Positions 17,585-26,452 of a stretch of DNA of 64,000 bases are shown in pieces (the first letter of the stretch is position 1; the number at the start of each line of letters is the position of its first letter). Position numbers and translations under genes: made by a program. The notes below the pieces were generated by a model. The model made no database searches, was not told the DNA's origin, and saw only the letters and a list, made by a program, of their open reading frames with translations. Source of the DNA: Streptomyces umbrinus (GTDB lineage: Bacteria; Actinomycetota; Actinomycetes; Streptomycetales; Streptomycetaceae); contig NZ_JAUSZI010000002.1 of the NCBI RefSeq assembly GCF_030817415.1, positions 1,488,001 through 1,552,000 of the forward strand. Direction: 5' to 3'.

Positions 17585-17600
17585 GTGCACCTTTGCACAA
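17585..17600 (-). promoter_or_regulatory. 16-base motif shared by both sigma/lectin paralogues (second copy)
   Basis: On the minus strand this is TTGTGCAAAGGTGCAC, 75 bases before the GTG start. It differs at two positions from the copy upstream of the first paralogue. It contains GTGCA twice, eight bases apart, which could be direct half-sites. Confidence 0.4.
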
Positions 17601-17908
17601 CGCACCGCCCGGAACAAGAGAACGCTCTCAATCCTCCATTCCCCTCAGCGTCTTTGGCGGAGACAAAGTGTCAACAGAAGCCCGAAGCAATGCGATTCGG
17701 AATCACACACTCTCAAGTTACTCGAAGTAAGTACCGATTTGGCACCGGAAGAGAAGGGGGCCGCTGCCGGTAATTCGTTGGAATATGCAACCCAAGAACG
17801 CAGGGAAGGAGCTCGACGTCGGGGTCTTGGACACGCCCCCGTTCACCTCCGCAACAGGCCGTCTGATTCGATCAAACGAAACCGACAATCACTCCCGAAG
17901 GACGAACC
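17601..17908. other. Non-coding interval between paralogue 2 and the permease
   Basis: A divergent intergenic region of relatively low GC. It must hold promoters for both flanking genes. I see no gene, RNA or strong palindrome in it. Confidence 0.5.
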
Positions 17909-19165
17909 CTGAGTTCCACACTCGCCACAGCCCTTTCCGCCGTTCTCCTCGTGGCGGTACTGGCCTGTGCCGTGATCCGTCCCTTCGGCCTGCCGGAGGC
18001 CACCGTGGCGGTCCCGGCCGCCGGTGTGGTGATCGCGGCCGGCGCGATCACGCTCGACCACGCACGCGCCGAGGCCGAGCTGCTCGGGCCTGTGGTGGGC
18101 TTCCTGGCCGCGGTGCTCGTGCTCGCCAAACTCTGCGACGACGAGGGGCTCTTCCAGGCGTGCGGCGCCTGGCTGGCCCGTACGTCCAAGGCGCGGCCAC
18201 AACGGCTGCTGGCCGCCAACTTCCTTCTCGCCTCGGTGATCACGGCCGTACTGAGCCTGGACGCCACCGTCGTCCTGCTCACTCCGGTGGTGTTCGCGAC
18301 CGTGGCCCGGCTCGGCGCCCGCCCGAAGCCCCACGTGTACGCCACCGCCCACCTGTCGAACACGGCCTCGCTGCTGCTGCCCGTCTCCAACCTCACCAAT
18401 CTGCTGGCGTTCACGGCCAGCGGTCTGAGCTTCACCCGGTTCGCCGTGCTGATGGGGCCCGCGTGGGCCGTCGCGATCGCCGCCGAGTATCTGGTCTTCC
18501 GGCGCTTCTTCGCCGGCGACCTCAAGGGCGACGCCCCGGAGCCGACCACGGTCGAGCCGGTCGAGCTGCCCGTGTTCGCGCTGGTCACGGTCGCCTGTAC
18601 GCTCGCGGGCTTCGCCGTGGCGTCCGCGCTCGGGATCGAACCTGCCTGGGCCGCACTGGCCGGGGCGCTCGTCCTGGCCGGCCGGGCACTGGTCCGCGGG
18701 CGCACCACACCGCTCGCCGTCGTGCGCGCCACCTCACCGGCCTTCCTCGCCTTCGTCCTGGCGCTCGGGATCGTGGTACGTGCCGTGGTCGACAACGGCC
18801 TCGCGGACGTGCTCGGCCATCTGGTCCCCGACTCGTCGAGCCTGTTGGCGCTGCTCGGCATCGCGGCCCTCGCGGCCGTCTTGGCGAACCTCATCAACAA
18901 CCTGCCCGCGGTCCTGGTGCTGCTGCCCCTGGCGGCCGTGGCGGGCCCGGGCCCGGTCCTAGCCGTACTCCTCGGGGTGAACATCGGCCCCAATCTCACC
19001 TACGCCGGATCGCTGGCCACGCTGCTGTGGCGGCGCATCGTGCATCAGCACGAACACGAGGTCGATCTCGGCGAGTTCACGCGGCTCGGCCTGATCACCG
19101 TGCCCGCCACCCTGATCCCGGCCGTGGTGGCCCTCTGGCTCTCGCTGCGCGTGTTCGGAGCCTGA
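17909..19165 (+). CDS. ArsB/NhaD-type ion permease with probable CTG start
   Basis: A 418-residue membrane protein with about ten to eleven helices from the ion transporter superfamily that includes ArsB and the SLC13 carriers. Typical features are SLDATVVLLTPVVFATVARL and LINNLPAVLVLLPLAAV, two related segments holding the substrate-binding Asn/Thr and Asp residues in re-entrant loops. It may export arsenite or an organic anion. There is no arsenic operon around it, so the substrate is open. An AAGGA sits seven bases before a CTG at 17909, and the residues from there match the usual N-terminus of these Streptomyces proteins. The first in-frame GTG (17951) lies inside the first membrane helix and has no binding site, so CTG initiation seems likely. 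Confidence 0.75.
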   Translation: MSSTLATALSAVLLVAVLACAVIRPFGLPEATVAVPAAGVVIAAGAITLDHARAEAELLGPVVGFLAAVLVLAKLCDDEGLFQACGAWLARTSKARPQRLLAANFLLASVITAVLSLDATVVLLTPVVFATVARLGARPKPHVYATAHLSNTASLLLPVSNLTNLLAFTASGLSFTRFAVLMGPAWAVAIAAEYLVFRRFFAGDLKGDAPEPTTVEPVELPVFALVTVACTLAGFAVASALGIEPAWAALAGALVLAGRALVRGRTTPLAVVRATSPAFLAFVLALGIVVRAVVDNGLADVLGHLVPDSSSLLALLGIAALAAVLANLINNLPAVLVLLPLAAVAGPGPVLAVLLGVNIGPNLTYAGSLATLLWRRIVHQHEHEVDLGEFTRLGLITVPATLIPAVVALWLSLRVFGA

Positions 19166-19241
19166 GGCGCGCACGCCCCCGGGGCACCTCGACCGGGGCA
19201 CCTCAACCGGGTCGGCCGCCGCGGCCCGGCCAGGTCGTGCG

Positions 19242-19280
19242 CGGAGCATTGACGCTGTGACATGGCCATGCAATGCTCCG
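19242..19280 (+). promoter_or_regulatory. Promoter within a 10-bp inverted repeat before the cellulase gene
   Basis: CGGAGCATTG (19242-19251) and CAATGCTCCG (19271-19280) are perfect inverted repeats 19 bases apart. The left arm runs into TTGACG (19249-19254), a good -35, and the right arm overlaps a -10-like AATGCT (19272-19277) 17 bases later. A regulator binding both arms would cover the promoter. It is separate from the CebR box just downstream. Confidence 0.5.
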
Positions 19281-19283
19281 TTT

Positions 19284-19297
19284 TGGGAGCGCTCCCA
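19284..19297. promoter_or_regulatory. Perfect CebR operator
   Basis: TGGGAGCGCTCCCA is a perfect 14-bp palindrome and exactly the consensus for CebR, the LacI-family cello-oligosaccharide repressor of Streptomyces. It lies between the promoter and the start of the GH9 cellulase, where binding would block transcription. Cellobiose or cellotriose release CebR in known systems. The cebR and cebEFG genes are not in this window. Confidence 0.88.
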
Positions 19298-19359
19298 CTG
19301 TCCTGTCGTCCCCGTGAGACGGCATCCGTGGACCCAGTCCAGGCACCGGGAGGCGCTCC

Positions 19360-21258
19360 ATGCTCACGTTCCCGCACGTGCACCGCCGCCCCACAAGACG
19401 CCGTACGAGAAAACGCACGACGGCCGCCCTGCTCACGGCGGCCCTGCTCTCCGGCGGCATGGCCCTCGCCCCCGGCGCGACCGGGCTGTCGTCCGCCGGA
19501 TCACCGTCGGCCGCACCGCCGTCCGCCGCGGACCCGGCCGCCGCCGCGACGACGCCCGTGCGCGTGAACCAGGCGGGCTACCTGCCGGACGGCCCCAAGC
19601 GGGCCACCGTGGTCACCGCGGCCACCCAGCCGCTGACCTGGCAGCTGCGCAACGCGTCGGGCGCCGTGGCCGCCTCCGGCCGGACCGTCGTGCACGGGGC
19701 GGACACGGCCTCGGGCGAGGCGACCCACACCGCGGACTTCTCCGCGTACCGGAAGGCGGGCTCGGGGTTCGTCCTGGTGGTCGACGGGCAGAACAGCACG
19801 CCCTTCGACATCCGCGCGGACCTCTACGACAGCCTGCGCTCGGACGCGATGGCGTTCTTCTACCACCAGCGCAGCGGCACGCCGATCGAGGCCTCGCTGG
19901 TGGGTCCCGCCTACGCGCGCCCTGCCGCGCACATCGGAGTCGCGCCGAACCAGGGCGACACGAACGTGCCCTGTCAGGCCGGGGTGTGCGACTACACCCA
20001 GGACGTGCGGGGCGGCTGGTACGACGCGGGCGACCACGGCAAGTACGTCGTCAACGGCGGGATCTCCGTCTGGACGCTCGTCGACTCCTTCGCGCGGGCC
20101 GAACGGGCGGGCAACGCGTCCGCGCTCGGCGACTCGACCCTGCGGATACCCGAGCGCGGCAACGGCGTCCCGGACGTGCTGGACGAGGCCCGCTGGGAGC
20201 TCGACTTCCTGATGCGGATGCAGGTGCCGGAGGGCAAGCCGTACGCCGGTATGGCCTTCCACAAGATCCATGACGCGGCCTGGACGGGCATCCCGACCCG
20301 CCCCGAACTCGACGCCCAGCCGCGCGAGTTGCACCGCCCGTCCACCGCGGCCACGCTCAACCTCGCCGCCACGGCGGCCCAGTGCGCGCGTGTCTTCAAG
20401 CCGTACGACTCCACGTACGCGAAGCGGTGTCTGAGCGTGGCCCGTACGGCGTGGACCGCGGCGAAGGCCAACCCCGCGGTCTACGCCCCGGAATCGGACA
20501 GCACGGGCGGCGGCCCCTACAACGACACCCAGGTCACGGACGACTTCTACTGGGCGGCGACCGAGCTGTACGCGGCGACCGGGGAGCGCGCCTACCGGGA
20601 CGCGGTCACGTCCTCGCCCTGGCACACCTCGTCGAGCGCGCTCACGCCGACCGGCTTCAACTGGGCCGACACCGCGGCGCTCGGCCGCCTGACCCTGGCG
20701 ACCGTGCCGAACGGCCTGCCCGCCTCCGACATCAGGCGTGTGCGCGCGTCGGTGACGGCCGCGGCCGACGGACACCTCGCCATGATGGCGGGCCAGGGCT
20801 ATGCGGTGCCCATCCCCGCGAACGGGTATGTGTGGGGTTCCAACAGCCAGGTCACCAACAACGCGATCGTCATGGCCACCGCCTACGCGCTCACCGGTCA
20901 ACAGCGGTACCGAGCCGGGGTGTTGGAGTCGATGGACTACTTGCTGGGCCGCAACGCGCTCGACCTCTCGTACGTCACCGGCTACGGCGACACGTACGCC
21001 CGCAACCAGCACCACAGGTTCTGGGCGAACCAGTACGACGCCTCGCTGCCCAACCCGCCGTCGGGCTCCCTCGCGGGCGGTCCCAACAGCGGTCTGCAGG
21101 ACCCGGTGGCGCAGGAGCACCTGGCGGGGTGCTCCCCCGCGGCCTGCTACATCGACGACATCGGCTCGTACTCCACCAACGAGGTGACGGTCAACTGGAA
21201 CGCCCCGCTGGCCTGGCTGGCGGCCTTCGCCGCCGAGCGCTGCCCGCCGCGCGACTAG
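19360..21258 (+). CDS. Secreted family 9 endoglucanase
   Basis: A 632-residue cellulase that cleaves beta-1,4-glucan with inversion. An Arg-rich N-terminus and hydrophobic stretch ([18 protein letters not shown]) form a signal peptide. An Ig-like CelD N-terminal domain follows at about 66-150, beginning [15 protein letters not shown]. The GH9 barrel then carries [13 protein letters not shown] with the catalytic-base Asp, NQHHRFW with the conserved His, and [15 protein letters not shown] with the acid Glu. There is no carbohydrate-binding module, so it may act on soluble or amorphous substrate. A perfect CebR box just upstream places it in the cellobiose regulon. The gene stands alone; an AraC-type gene converges on it. 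Confidence 0.92.
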   Translation: MLTFPHVHRRPTRRRTRKRTTAALLTAALLSGGMALAPGATGLSSAGSPSAAPPSAADPAAAATTPVRVNQAGYLPDGPKRATVVTAATQPLTWQLRNASGAVAASGRTVVHGADTASGEATHTADFSAYRKAGSGFVLVVDGQNSTPFDIRADLYDSLRSDAMAFFYHQRSGTPIEASLVGPAYARPAAHIGVAPNQGDTNVPCQAGVCDYTQDVRGGWYDAGDHGKYVVNGGISVWTLVDSFARAERAGNASALGDSTLRIPERGNGVPDVLDEARWELDFLMRMQVPEGKPYAGMAFHKIHDAAWTGIPTRPELDAQPRELHRPSTAATLNLAATAAQCARVFKPYDSTYAKRCLSVARTAWTAAKANPAVYAPESDSTGGGPYNDTQVTDDFYWAATELYAATGERAYRDAVTSSPWHTSSSALTPTGFNWADTAALGRLTLATVPNGLPASDIRRVRASVTAAADGHLAMMAGQGYAVPIPANGYVWGSNSQVTNNAIVMATAYALTGQQRYRAGVLESMDYLLGRNALDLSYVTGYGDTYARNQHHRFWANQYDASLPNPPSGSLAGGPNSGLQDPVAQEHLAGCSPAACYIDDIGSYSTNEVTVNWNAPLAWLAAFAAERCPPRD

Positions 21259-21271
21259 ATCACGACGGTCG

Positions 21272-22192
21272 TCAGCGTCGGAGCCCGGCCCGGTACGCGC
21301 CGGGCGGGGCTCCGTAGCGCTGCCGGAAGGCCCGGTTGAAGTGGAACGGGCTGCTGAAGCCGGAGGCCGCGGCGACCCGTTCCACCGGCAGGTCGGTGGC
21401 TTCAAGGAGCCGCGCGGCGTGCAGCAGCCGGGCGGCCAGCAGTGCCCGCATCGGGGACCGGCCCAGCTGCTGGGTGAAGAGGTGCGCGAAGCGGGAGGGC
21501 GAGAGCGAGACCCCAGCGGCCAGTGATTCCACGGTGTGCGGGGCGCCCGGGTCGGCCGCGATGAGCGCCTCGGCCTGCCGGATCCGTGCGTCGAGGCCGG
21601 ACCGGTCGGGTTCCCCGCGGGCCGTGGCGGTGGCAAGCAGGACGGCGGACTCCAGGGAGCAGAGGGTGAGCTCGCGGGCGGCGGTTCCGTGGGCCACGGC
21701 GACCCGGACGTCCTCGGGCTCCCCGTCGAGCTCTTCCTCGGGCCTTTCCTCGGGCGGGGCCCCTGCCCCGGTCCACCGGGCGTCCGCGAGCATCCGCCGG
21801 AACGCCGAGTTCAGTCGTCCCCGCACACCGTCCGGGACCGGTGTGACGGCGTACAGCCGGTCCCCGAGCGCGTACGGCCGCAGCCACTCCGTCCAGGTCG
21901 GCCGTGCCTGGCAGTGCACCCACCAGAACGCCCAGTGCCTCGCGCCCGGTGCGACCGCGTAGTGGTGGGGCAGGTCCGGGCCGAGGACGACGAGGTCTCC
22001 CGCGCCCGCCCCCGTCTCCGCGGCGCCCTGGGCGAGCCGGCCCTCACCGCCGGTGGTCCAGACGAAGAGCCAGCTGTCGGCGCCGTCCGGCCGGCTGATG
22101 CTGTAGCCGGGGCGCTGGTCGAAGCGGCCGACCGTCACGAGGCCGGGCGGCGGGGCCGGGACAGCAGGCTCGGGCAACTGGACAGCACGCAC
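21272..22192 (-). CDS. AraC-family transcriptional regulator
   Basis: A 306-residue regulator. The N-terminal half (about 10-160) is a cupin-like AraC sensor domain containing DLVVLGPDLPHHY. The C-terminal 100 residues hold two helix-turn-helix motifs (VESLAAGVSLSPSRFAHLF and VERVAAASGFSSPFHFNRAF). The GTG at 22192 has GGAGG six bases upstream, while the ATG at 22198 abuts that site, so GTG is preferred. It is divergent from the phytanoyl-CoA dioxygenase gene with about 70 bases between the starts and probably controls it, as such pairs usually do. Effector unknown. Confidence 0.85.
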   Translation of the reverse strand: MRAVQLPEPAVPAPPPGLVTVGRFDQRPGYSISRPDGADSWLFVWTTGGEGRLAQGAAETGAGAGDLVVLGPDLPHHYAVAPGARHWAFWWVHCQARPTWTEWLRPYALGDRLYAVTPVPDGVRGRLNSAFRRMLADARWTGAGAPPEERPEEELDGEPEDVRVAVAHGTAARELTLCSLESAVLLATATARGEPDRSGLDARIRQAEALIAADPGAPHTVESLAAGVSLSPSRFAHLFTQQLGRSPMRALLAARLLHAARLLEATDLPVERVAAASGFSSPFHFNRAFRQRYGAPPGAYRAGLRR

Positions 22193-22262
22193 AGGCATCC
22201 TCCCGGAAGGCGCTTCTGCCTAGCGTGAGGCATACAGGACACCGACGCGAAGGGACGGTCGT

Positions 22263-23096
22263 ATGACAGTCACGGACAGGGGGGCGACAACAGAGGCAGG
22301 CGCGGGCGGGGACGTCGTGCGGCGCTTCGAGGAGGACGGCTTCACCGTGGCGCGCGGGCTGTTCGCCCCGGCCCAGATCGACGCGCTGTGCGCCGAGTTC
22401 GCCGCGCTGCACGCCCGCGGACCGGTCCCCGGGCACTTCGAACCCCGCGCGACCGGGACGACGGGCCCGGCGGACCCGCTGCACGTCTACCCCCGGGTCA
22501 TGAACCCGCACCGCATCAACGACCTGGCGCTGCGCCACCTTCTCGAACCCCGGCTGCGGGACATCCTCGAACTGCTGCTGGGCGAGGAGGTGTTGGCGGC
22601 GCAGAGCATGTTCTACTTCAAGCCGCCCGGCGCCCGCGGCCAGGCTCTGCACCAGGACAACTTCTATCTGCGGGTGGAGCCGGGCACCTGTGTGGCCGCC
22701 TGGGTCGCCTGCGATGTGATCGACCGGGAGAACGGCGGCCTCGAAGTGGTCCCGGGCACCCACCGCATGGACGTGTTCTGCCCCGAAGAGGCCGACGAGG
22801 GGCTGTCGTTCGCCCGCGAGTACGTCCCGCCGCCGCCCGGACTGGCCCCCGTTCCGGTCGACATGCAACCGGGGGACGTCCTGTTCTTCAACGGCAGCCT
22901 GGTGCACGGCTCCCAGCCCAACCACAGCGCCGACCGCTTCCGCCGCTCGTACATCGGGCACTACGTCGGCCGCTCCGCCGAGCGCATCGGCCGCTTCTAT
23001 CCCACCCTTTCGATGAGCGGGGAGCCCGTCCCGCTGCGGGAAAGCGAGGGCGCGGGCCCGTGCGGCACGGAGTTCGAGCCGGCGGGACCGCACTGA
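22263..23096 (+). CDS. Phytanoyl-CoA dioxygenase-family Fe(II)/2-oxoglutarate oxygenase
   Basis: A 277-residue double-stranded beta-helix enzyme that hydroxylates a substrate using oxygen and 2-oxoglutarate. The iron ligands are seen as LHQDNFY (His-x-Asp) and LVHGSQPN (distal His), and the 2-oxoglutarate Arg is in FRRSYIGHY. The start lies after GAAGGGACG. It shares a promoter region with the divergent AraC regulator. Members of this family act on small polar metabolites as often as on fatty acyl-CoA, so the name should not be read as the substrate. A HAD phosphatase gene converges 22 bases downstream. Confidence 0.85.
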   Translation: MTVTDRGATTEAGAGGDVVRRFEEDGFTVARGLFAPAQIDALCAEFAALHARGPVPGHFEPRATGTTGPADPLHVYPRVMNPHRINDLALRHLLEPRLRDILELLLGEEVLAAQSMFYFKPPGARGQALHQDNFYLRVEPGTCVAAWVACDVIDRENGGLEVVPGTHRMDVFCPEEADEGLSFAREYVPPPPGLAPVPVDMQPGDVLFFNGSLVHGSQPNHSADRFRRSYIGHYVGRSAERIGRFYPTLSMSGEPVPLRESEGAGPCGTEFEPAGPH

Positions 23097-23117
23097 GCCC
23101 CTCGGGTTCCCTCCGGG

Positions 23118-23765
23118 TCAGGAGCGAAGCAACTCCGCCGCGCCCAGGTCGAGTACGCCGTCGTGCCAGGTCAGCCCGCGCAGAGCCCGTACGACGACGG
23201 GGGCGTCGGTGTCCAGACCGCGCGGCCCGACGCCGATGACGTACGCCCCGGCCGCGGCGCCCGCCGTGGCACCGGCCGCGCTGTCCTCGAAGACGACCGT
23301 GCGTGCCGGGTCCGTGCCCAGTTTCCCGGCGGCCGCCAGGTAGCCGTCGGGGGCGGGTTTGCCGTGGCTGACGTCGTCCGCGGTGATGAGGACGGGCGGC
23401 AGGGGCAGGCCCGCGGCGGCGATACGGGCCCGGGCGAGCGCGTTCACTCCGGAGGTCACCACGGCCCAGCTGCCCGGCGGCAGGCTCGTCAGCAGGCCGA
23501 GGGCGCCGGGCAGTGCGGTCGTGGTGGCCGCCTCCTCGATCTCCAGGCGGTCGATCTCGGCGAGGGCGGCCGGCCGTTCCCCGGGATCGGGCACGAGCAG
23601 TGCGACGGTGTCGGCGGAGCGCCGCCCGTGCACCATCGCGGTGACCCGGTCGGCGGCCAGACCGCGGGCGCGGGCCCACTTGCTCCATGCCTGGTCGACG
23701 CCCAGATCCGAGTCGACCAGCACGCCGTCGTTGTCGAACAGGAGGCCCTCGCAGGGGATGTTCAC
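23118..23765 (-). CDS. HAD-superfamily sugar-phosphatase-like hydrolase
   Basis: A 215-residue HAD subfamily IA phosphatase. Motif I is DNDGVLVDSD near the N-terminus, motif II is VTSGVN, motif III Lys lies in SHGKPAPDGY, and motif IV is VFEDSAAG. The cap domain of about 70 residues fits beta-phosphoglucomutase or sugar-phosphatase relatives. Asp to Asn at the position before the second Asp (DNDG rather than DxDG) is common in this branch. GTG 23765 is preferred because GTGAGGTG is nine bases upstream. It is followed on the same strand by no close gene and lies downstream of a dehydrogenase gene read in the same direction. Confidence 0.82.
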   Translation of the reverse strand: MNIPCEGLLFDNDGVLVDSDLGVDQAWSKWARARGLAADRVTAMVHGRRSADTVALLVPDPGERPAALAEIDRLEIEEAATTTALPGALGLLTSLPPGSWAVVTSGVNALARARIAAAGLPLPPVLITADDVSHGKPAPDGYLAAAGKLGTDPARTVVFEDSAAGATAGAAAGAYVIGVGPRGLDTDAPVVVRALRGLTWHDGVLDLGAAELLRS

Positions 23766-23861
23766 TGAAATGCACCTCACAGGGGCGGTTCCGGGCACGT
23801 CACCCGACCTGCTTTCCCGGGGGCGGGGTGGCCGCCGGGAAAGCAGGACATGGCCGCGCCC

Positions 23862-24878
23862 TCAGGTGACGGGACGGTTTCGGTAGCGGCCGACGAGCTC
23901 GCGCGCGGCGGTCTGCATCCGGGCGGGCGGCAGCCCCTGGGCCAGCAGGGTCAGGTCGTCGACGACCATGTCGCCGATGGTCAGGAAAGCCTCCGGGATA
24001 CCGCCCGCACGATGGGCGGAGAGGACCAGGCCCTCCAGTTCGCGGGCCGGGTCGTCGGCGGCGACGGGTTCGTCGGGCCAGACGTCGATGCCCGCGAGCA
24101 GCCTGCCCTCGGCCACCCGCGCGAGCAGCGCCGGGAAGTCCACGACGGGCGCTCTGCTGACCAGCACGAGCCGCGCGCCGTCGGGCAGAAGGCCCAGCTC
24201 ACGCTCGCCGAGCAGATGACGGCTGTCGTCCGTGACGGTCGCGAGGACGAAGACGAACCGGCTGCGGGTCAGGGTCTCATCGAGGCCGGCCGGGACGAGA
24301 CCCTGCTCGCGCAGGACGGCGGCCGGCAGCCACGGGTCGTAGACGCGGAGGGTGGGGCGGAAGGGCGCCAGGAGCGGGTGGAGGCTTCGGCCGAGGTTCC
24401 CGAATCCGATCAGGCCGACGTCCGCGCCGCGCAGAAGTACGGCGTCGGCGTTGCCGTCGGACACGTACCGTTCGCGTCCGGCGCGGAAGGCCCGGTCCTC
24501 GCGGCTGATGCCGCGCGCCAGGTCGAGAGCGAGCCCGAGTGCGTACTCGGCGACGGCCTGGGCGTAGGCCGGTCCGCAGCCCAGGACGTGGATGCCGCGA
24601 CGGAAGCACCCTTCGTAGTCGACGTTCGGGAAGAAGTTGCCCTCGACGTTGAGCAGGGCCTTCAACTCGCCTGCCCGGGCGAGGCGTTCGGCCGGGAGAT
24701 CGGGCTGGCCGACGACGGCGAACGCGTCGGGCAGCGCCTTGTCGAAGGCTTCCCCGGTGTCCGGTTCCACGACGGTGAAGCGGTCGTCGAGCCGGGCCAG
24801 TGCGTCCGGGGTGAAGATGCGTTCCTTGGGGTGCGGGTCGGCTTGCAGGATCACGAGCGGCTTGTGCGGGGTGCTCAC
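23862..24878 (-). CDS. D-isomer-specific 2-hydroxyacid dehydrogenase
   Basis: A 338-residue NAD(P)-dependent oxidoreductase. The Rossmann motif is GLIGFGNLGRSL. The three catalytic residues are Arg in VSRAPVVD, Glu in DVWPDEP and His in LSAHRAGGIPEA. The gene is complete, unlike the fragment at 3243-3446. GTG 24878 is chosen because AAGGAG precedes it; GTG 24899 would add seven residues. The HAD phosphatase gene lies 96 bases downstream on the same strand, so the two may be co-transcribed. The substrate (hydroxypyruvate, glyoxylate or other) cannot be assigned. Confidence 0.83.
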   Translation of the reverse strand: MSTPHKPLVILQADPHPKERIFTPDALARLDDRFTVVEPDTGEAFDKALPDAFAVVGQPDLPAERLARAGELKALLNVEGNFFPNVDYEGCFRRGIHVLGCGPAYAQAVAEYALGLALDLARGISREDRAFRAGRERYVSDGNADAVLLRGADVGLIGFGNLGRSLHPLLAPFRPTLRVYDPWLPAAVLREQGLVPAGLDETLTRSRFVFVLATVTDDSRHLLGERELGLLPDGARLVLVSRAPVVDFPALLARVAEGRLLAGIDVWPDEPVAADDPARELEGLVLSAHRAGGIPEAFLTIGDMVVDDLTLLAQGLPPARMQTAARELVGRYRNRPVT

Positions 24879-25027
24879 GGCTCTCCTTGCCTCCGTCACG
24901 GTTCTCGTACAGGCACTGGCGTCGGCCTCGCCAAACGGTAGCCCGACGCCGCCGGCACGGCACCATGGCCTAGCGCCCGTCTCTCGTGTTCAGGGGTCCG
25001 AGCAGCGACCGCTCACAGGGTCAGGCC

Positions 25028-25936
25028 TCACGGTCGGTCGACGGAGAGCCCCGCCGCGAAGCCCAGGATCGCGTCGGCGACGGGGCGCGGGTTCTCCAGC
25101 AGCATCGCGTGGGTGCCGTCGATGTCGGCGACGGTCACCTCGGCACGGCTGTCGGCCAGTTCGGCCAGATCCCGGGCGAGTCCCTTCGCGTAGGCCGCCA
25201 TCAGCTCGTCGAACCAGTCGAGGCCCGGGATCGAGGGCACCGGCCGCAGCGCGCGGCCGAGCAGCAGGGGCCGGTCCATGCGGCGGAAGAGCGCGAAGAG
25301 GTCGAGCGAGTCGATCTCGGCCAGCAGCTCCAGGGCGTGCTCCCGCCCGGGCCGCAACTCCAGTTGTCCGTCGGTGCGTTCGTGGACGGAGCGCCGGACA
25401 CCCGCCTCCAACAGCTCGTAAGGGATGCCCAGTTGCACGGACATCGCCCTCTGCTGGGCGAGCAGGTCCTTGAGCCCGCCCGGGGGAACGACCTGGCCCG
25501 CGACCGTCGCGGCCAACTCCCGTACCTGGGCGAGCCGTTCCTCGACGTACGCCCGATCGAGGCCGACGTACTGGCCGGGGCTCCCCCACCCGTATCCGTC
25601 CAGGTTCACCGCGCCCGGAGTGATTCCCGGGTGGTCGAGGGCGTACCGGACGGCGAGCATCCCGCCGAGCGAGTGGCCGACGGGGAGCGCCCCGGGAATG
25701 CCGTGCGTGTCCAGGACCGCCTCGATGTCCGCGAGCACCTCGGCGATGCCCCACGTGCCGTCCGGCGAGTACCCGTGTCCTCTCAGGTCCACGGCCAGCA
25801 CCCGGTGGTGGCGGGCGAGGAGCGGGGCGACGGCGGCCCAGTCCGCGAGAGTACGGCCGGCGCCGTGCAGCAGCAGGAGCGGGGTGCCCTTGCCGCCGTG
25901 GTCGTGGACGGCGAGGGTGACGTGGTCTCGGATCAT
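25028..25936 (-). CDS. Alpha/beta hydrolase
   Basis: A 302-residue alpha/beta-hydrolase-fold enzyme. LLLLHGAGRTLADW forms the oxyanion-hole strand, GHSLGG holds the nucleophilic Ser, and GTHAMLLENP the catalytic His. An insertion of about 100 residues between strand 6 and the acid residue forms a cap. It resembles the broad esterase/epoxide-hydrolase/haloperoxidase group, so the reaction is not predictable. ATG 25936 is the simplest start; a TTG two codons earlier is slightly better placed relative to GAGGGG. The gene is flanked upstream by a cluster of intergenic palindromes. Confidence 0.78.
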   Translation of the reverse strand: MIRDHVTLAVHDHGGKGTPLLLLHGAGRTLADWAAVAPLLARHHRVLAVDLRGHGYSPDGTWGIAEVLADIEAVLDTHGIPGALPVGHSLGGMLAVRYALDHPGITPGAVNLDGYGWGSPGQYVGLDRAYVEERLAQVRELAATVAGQVVPPGGLKDLLAQQRAMSVQLGIPYELLEAGVRRSVHERTDGQLELRPGREHALELLAEIDSLDLFALFRRMDRPLLLGRALRPVPSIPGLDWFDELMAAYAKGLARDLAELADSRAEVTVADIDGTHAMLLENPRPVADAILGFAAGLSVDRP

Positions 25937-26000
25937 GATCAAACACTAGAACGTCCCCTCGGGCGGGCCCTGCCGTGGGGTGGCCGGCCTTGTCGTCGTC

Positions 26001-26244
26001 GGGTGCGGGCGGGTGGGGGTTGCTCGCGCAGTTCCCCGCGCCCCCAAGAAGCCGGTGGCTCAGGGCCGTTGCCGACTGTCGGCCGTCTTGGGTTGCTCGC
26101 GCAGTTCCCCGCGCCCCTGACGGGGCGGGGTGCTGCACCCGTCCAACGGGCCGCAACCCCCACCCACCCAGGGGCGCGGGGAACTGCGCGATCTTTTAGG
26201 GGCGCGAGGAACTGCGCGACCAGCCCCCACCCACCCGCAGCCGG
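26001..26244. repeat. Cluster of four Streptomyces intergenic palindromic repeat units
   Basis: Four copies of the GCGCAGTTCCCCGCGCCCC unit lie here: 26020-26044 and 26093-26117 in one orientation, 26170-26190 and 26198-26219 in the other. The outer pair extends into GGGTGCGGGCGGGTGGGGG and its near complement, giving inverted arms of about 44 bases with a few mismatches. Such units are scattered between Streptomyces genes and can fold into large hairpins. The cluster separates the hydrolase and the sugar operon. Confidence 0.75.
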
Positions 26245-26314
26245 CAACAGACCCCGGCGGAGCCACAACACACCCTGCGCGGACTTGACGCGCAAGAATT
26301 CGCACGGTTTGATC

Positions 26315-26360
26315 CTGGGCGTGCCGGGCCGCGCAGCCCGGCACGCAGAGGTACGCCCAG
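26315..26360. repeat. Two-layered hairpin upstream of the sugar operon
   Basis: CTGGGCGT at 26315-26322 pairs with ACGCCCAG at 26353-26360. Inside, GCGTGCCGGGC at 26319-26329 pairs perfectly with GCCCGGCACGC at 26336-26346 around a six-base loop. The element lies about 90 bases before the lipoprotein start. It could be a leader RNA hairpin, a regulator site or a terminator of an upstream transcript. Confidence 0.5.
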
Positions 26361-26452
26361 CCGGTATCGGACAAGGTTCTCAGTCCGGCCAAAGTCGCCA
26401 GGACCGTCACGGGGTCCGAGGCGGGGACGTACTCGCGATTGATGGAGCGGAC

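Noticed and set aside
26285..26313. Possible housekeeping promoter TTGACG ... TTTGAT before the sugar operon
   Set aside because: The -35 is good but the -10 lacks the TAnnnT pattern, and the following hairpin complicates it, so it is too weak to list.
24986..26452. Upstream extension of the GH114 frame across the hydrolase gene and repeats
   Set aside because: The extension is antisense to the alpha/beta hydrolase and lacks a start signal. The lipoprotein signal begins at ATG 26453.
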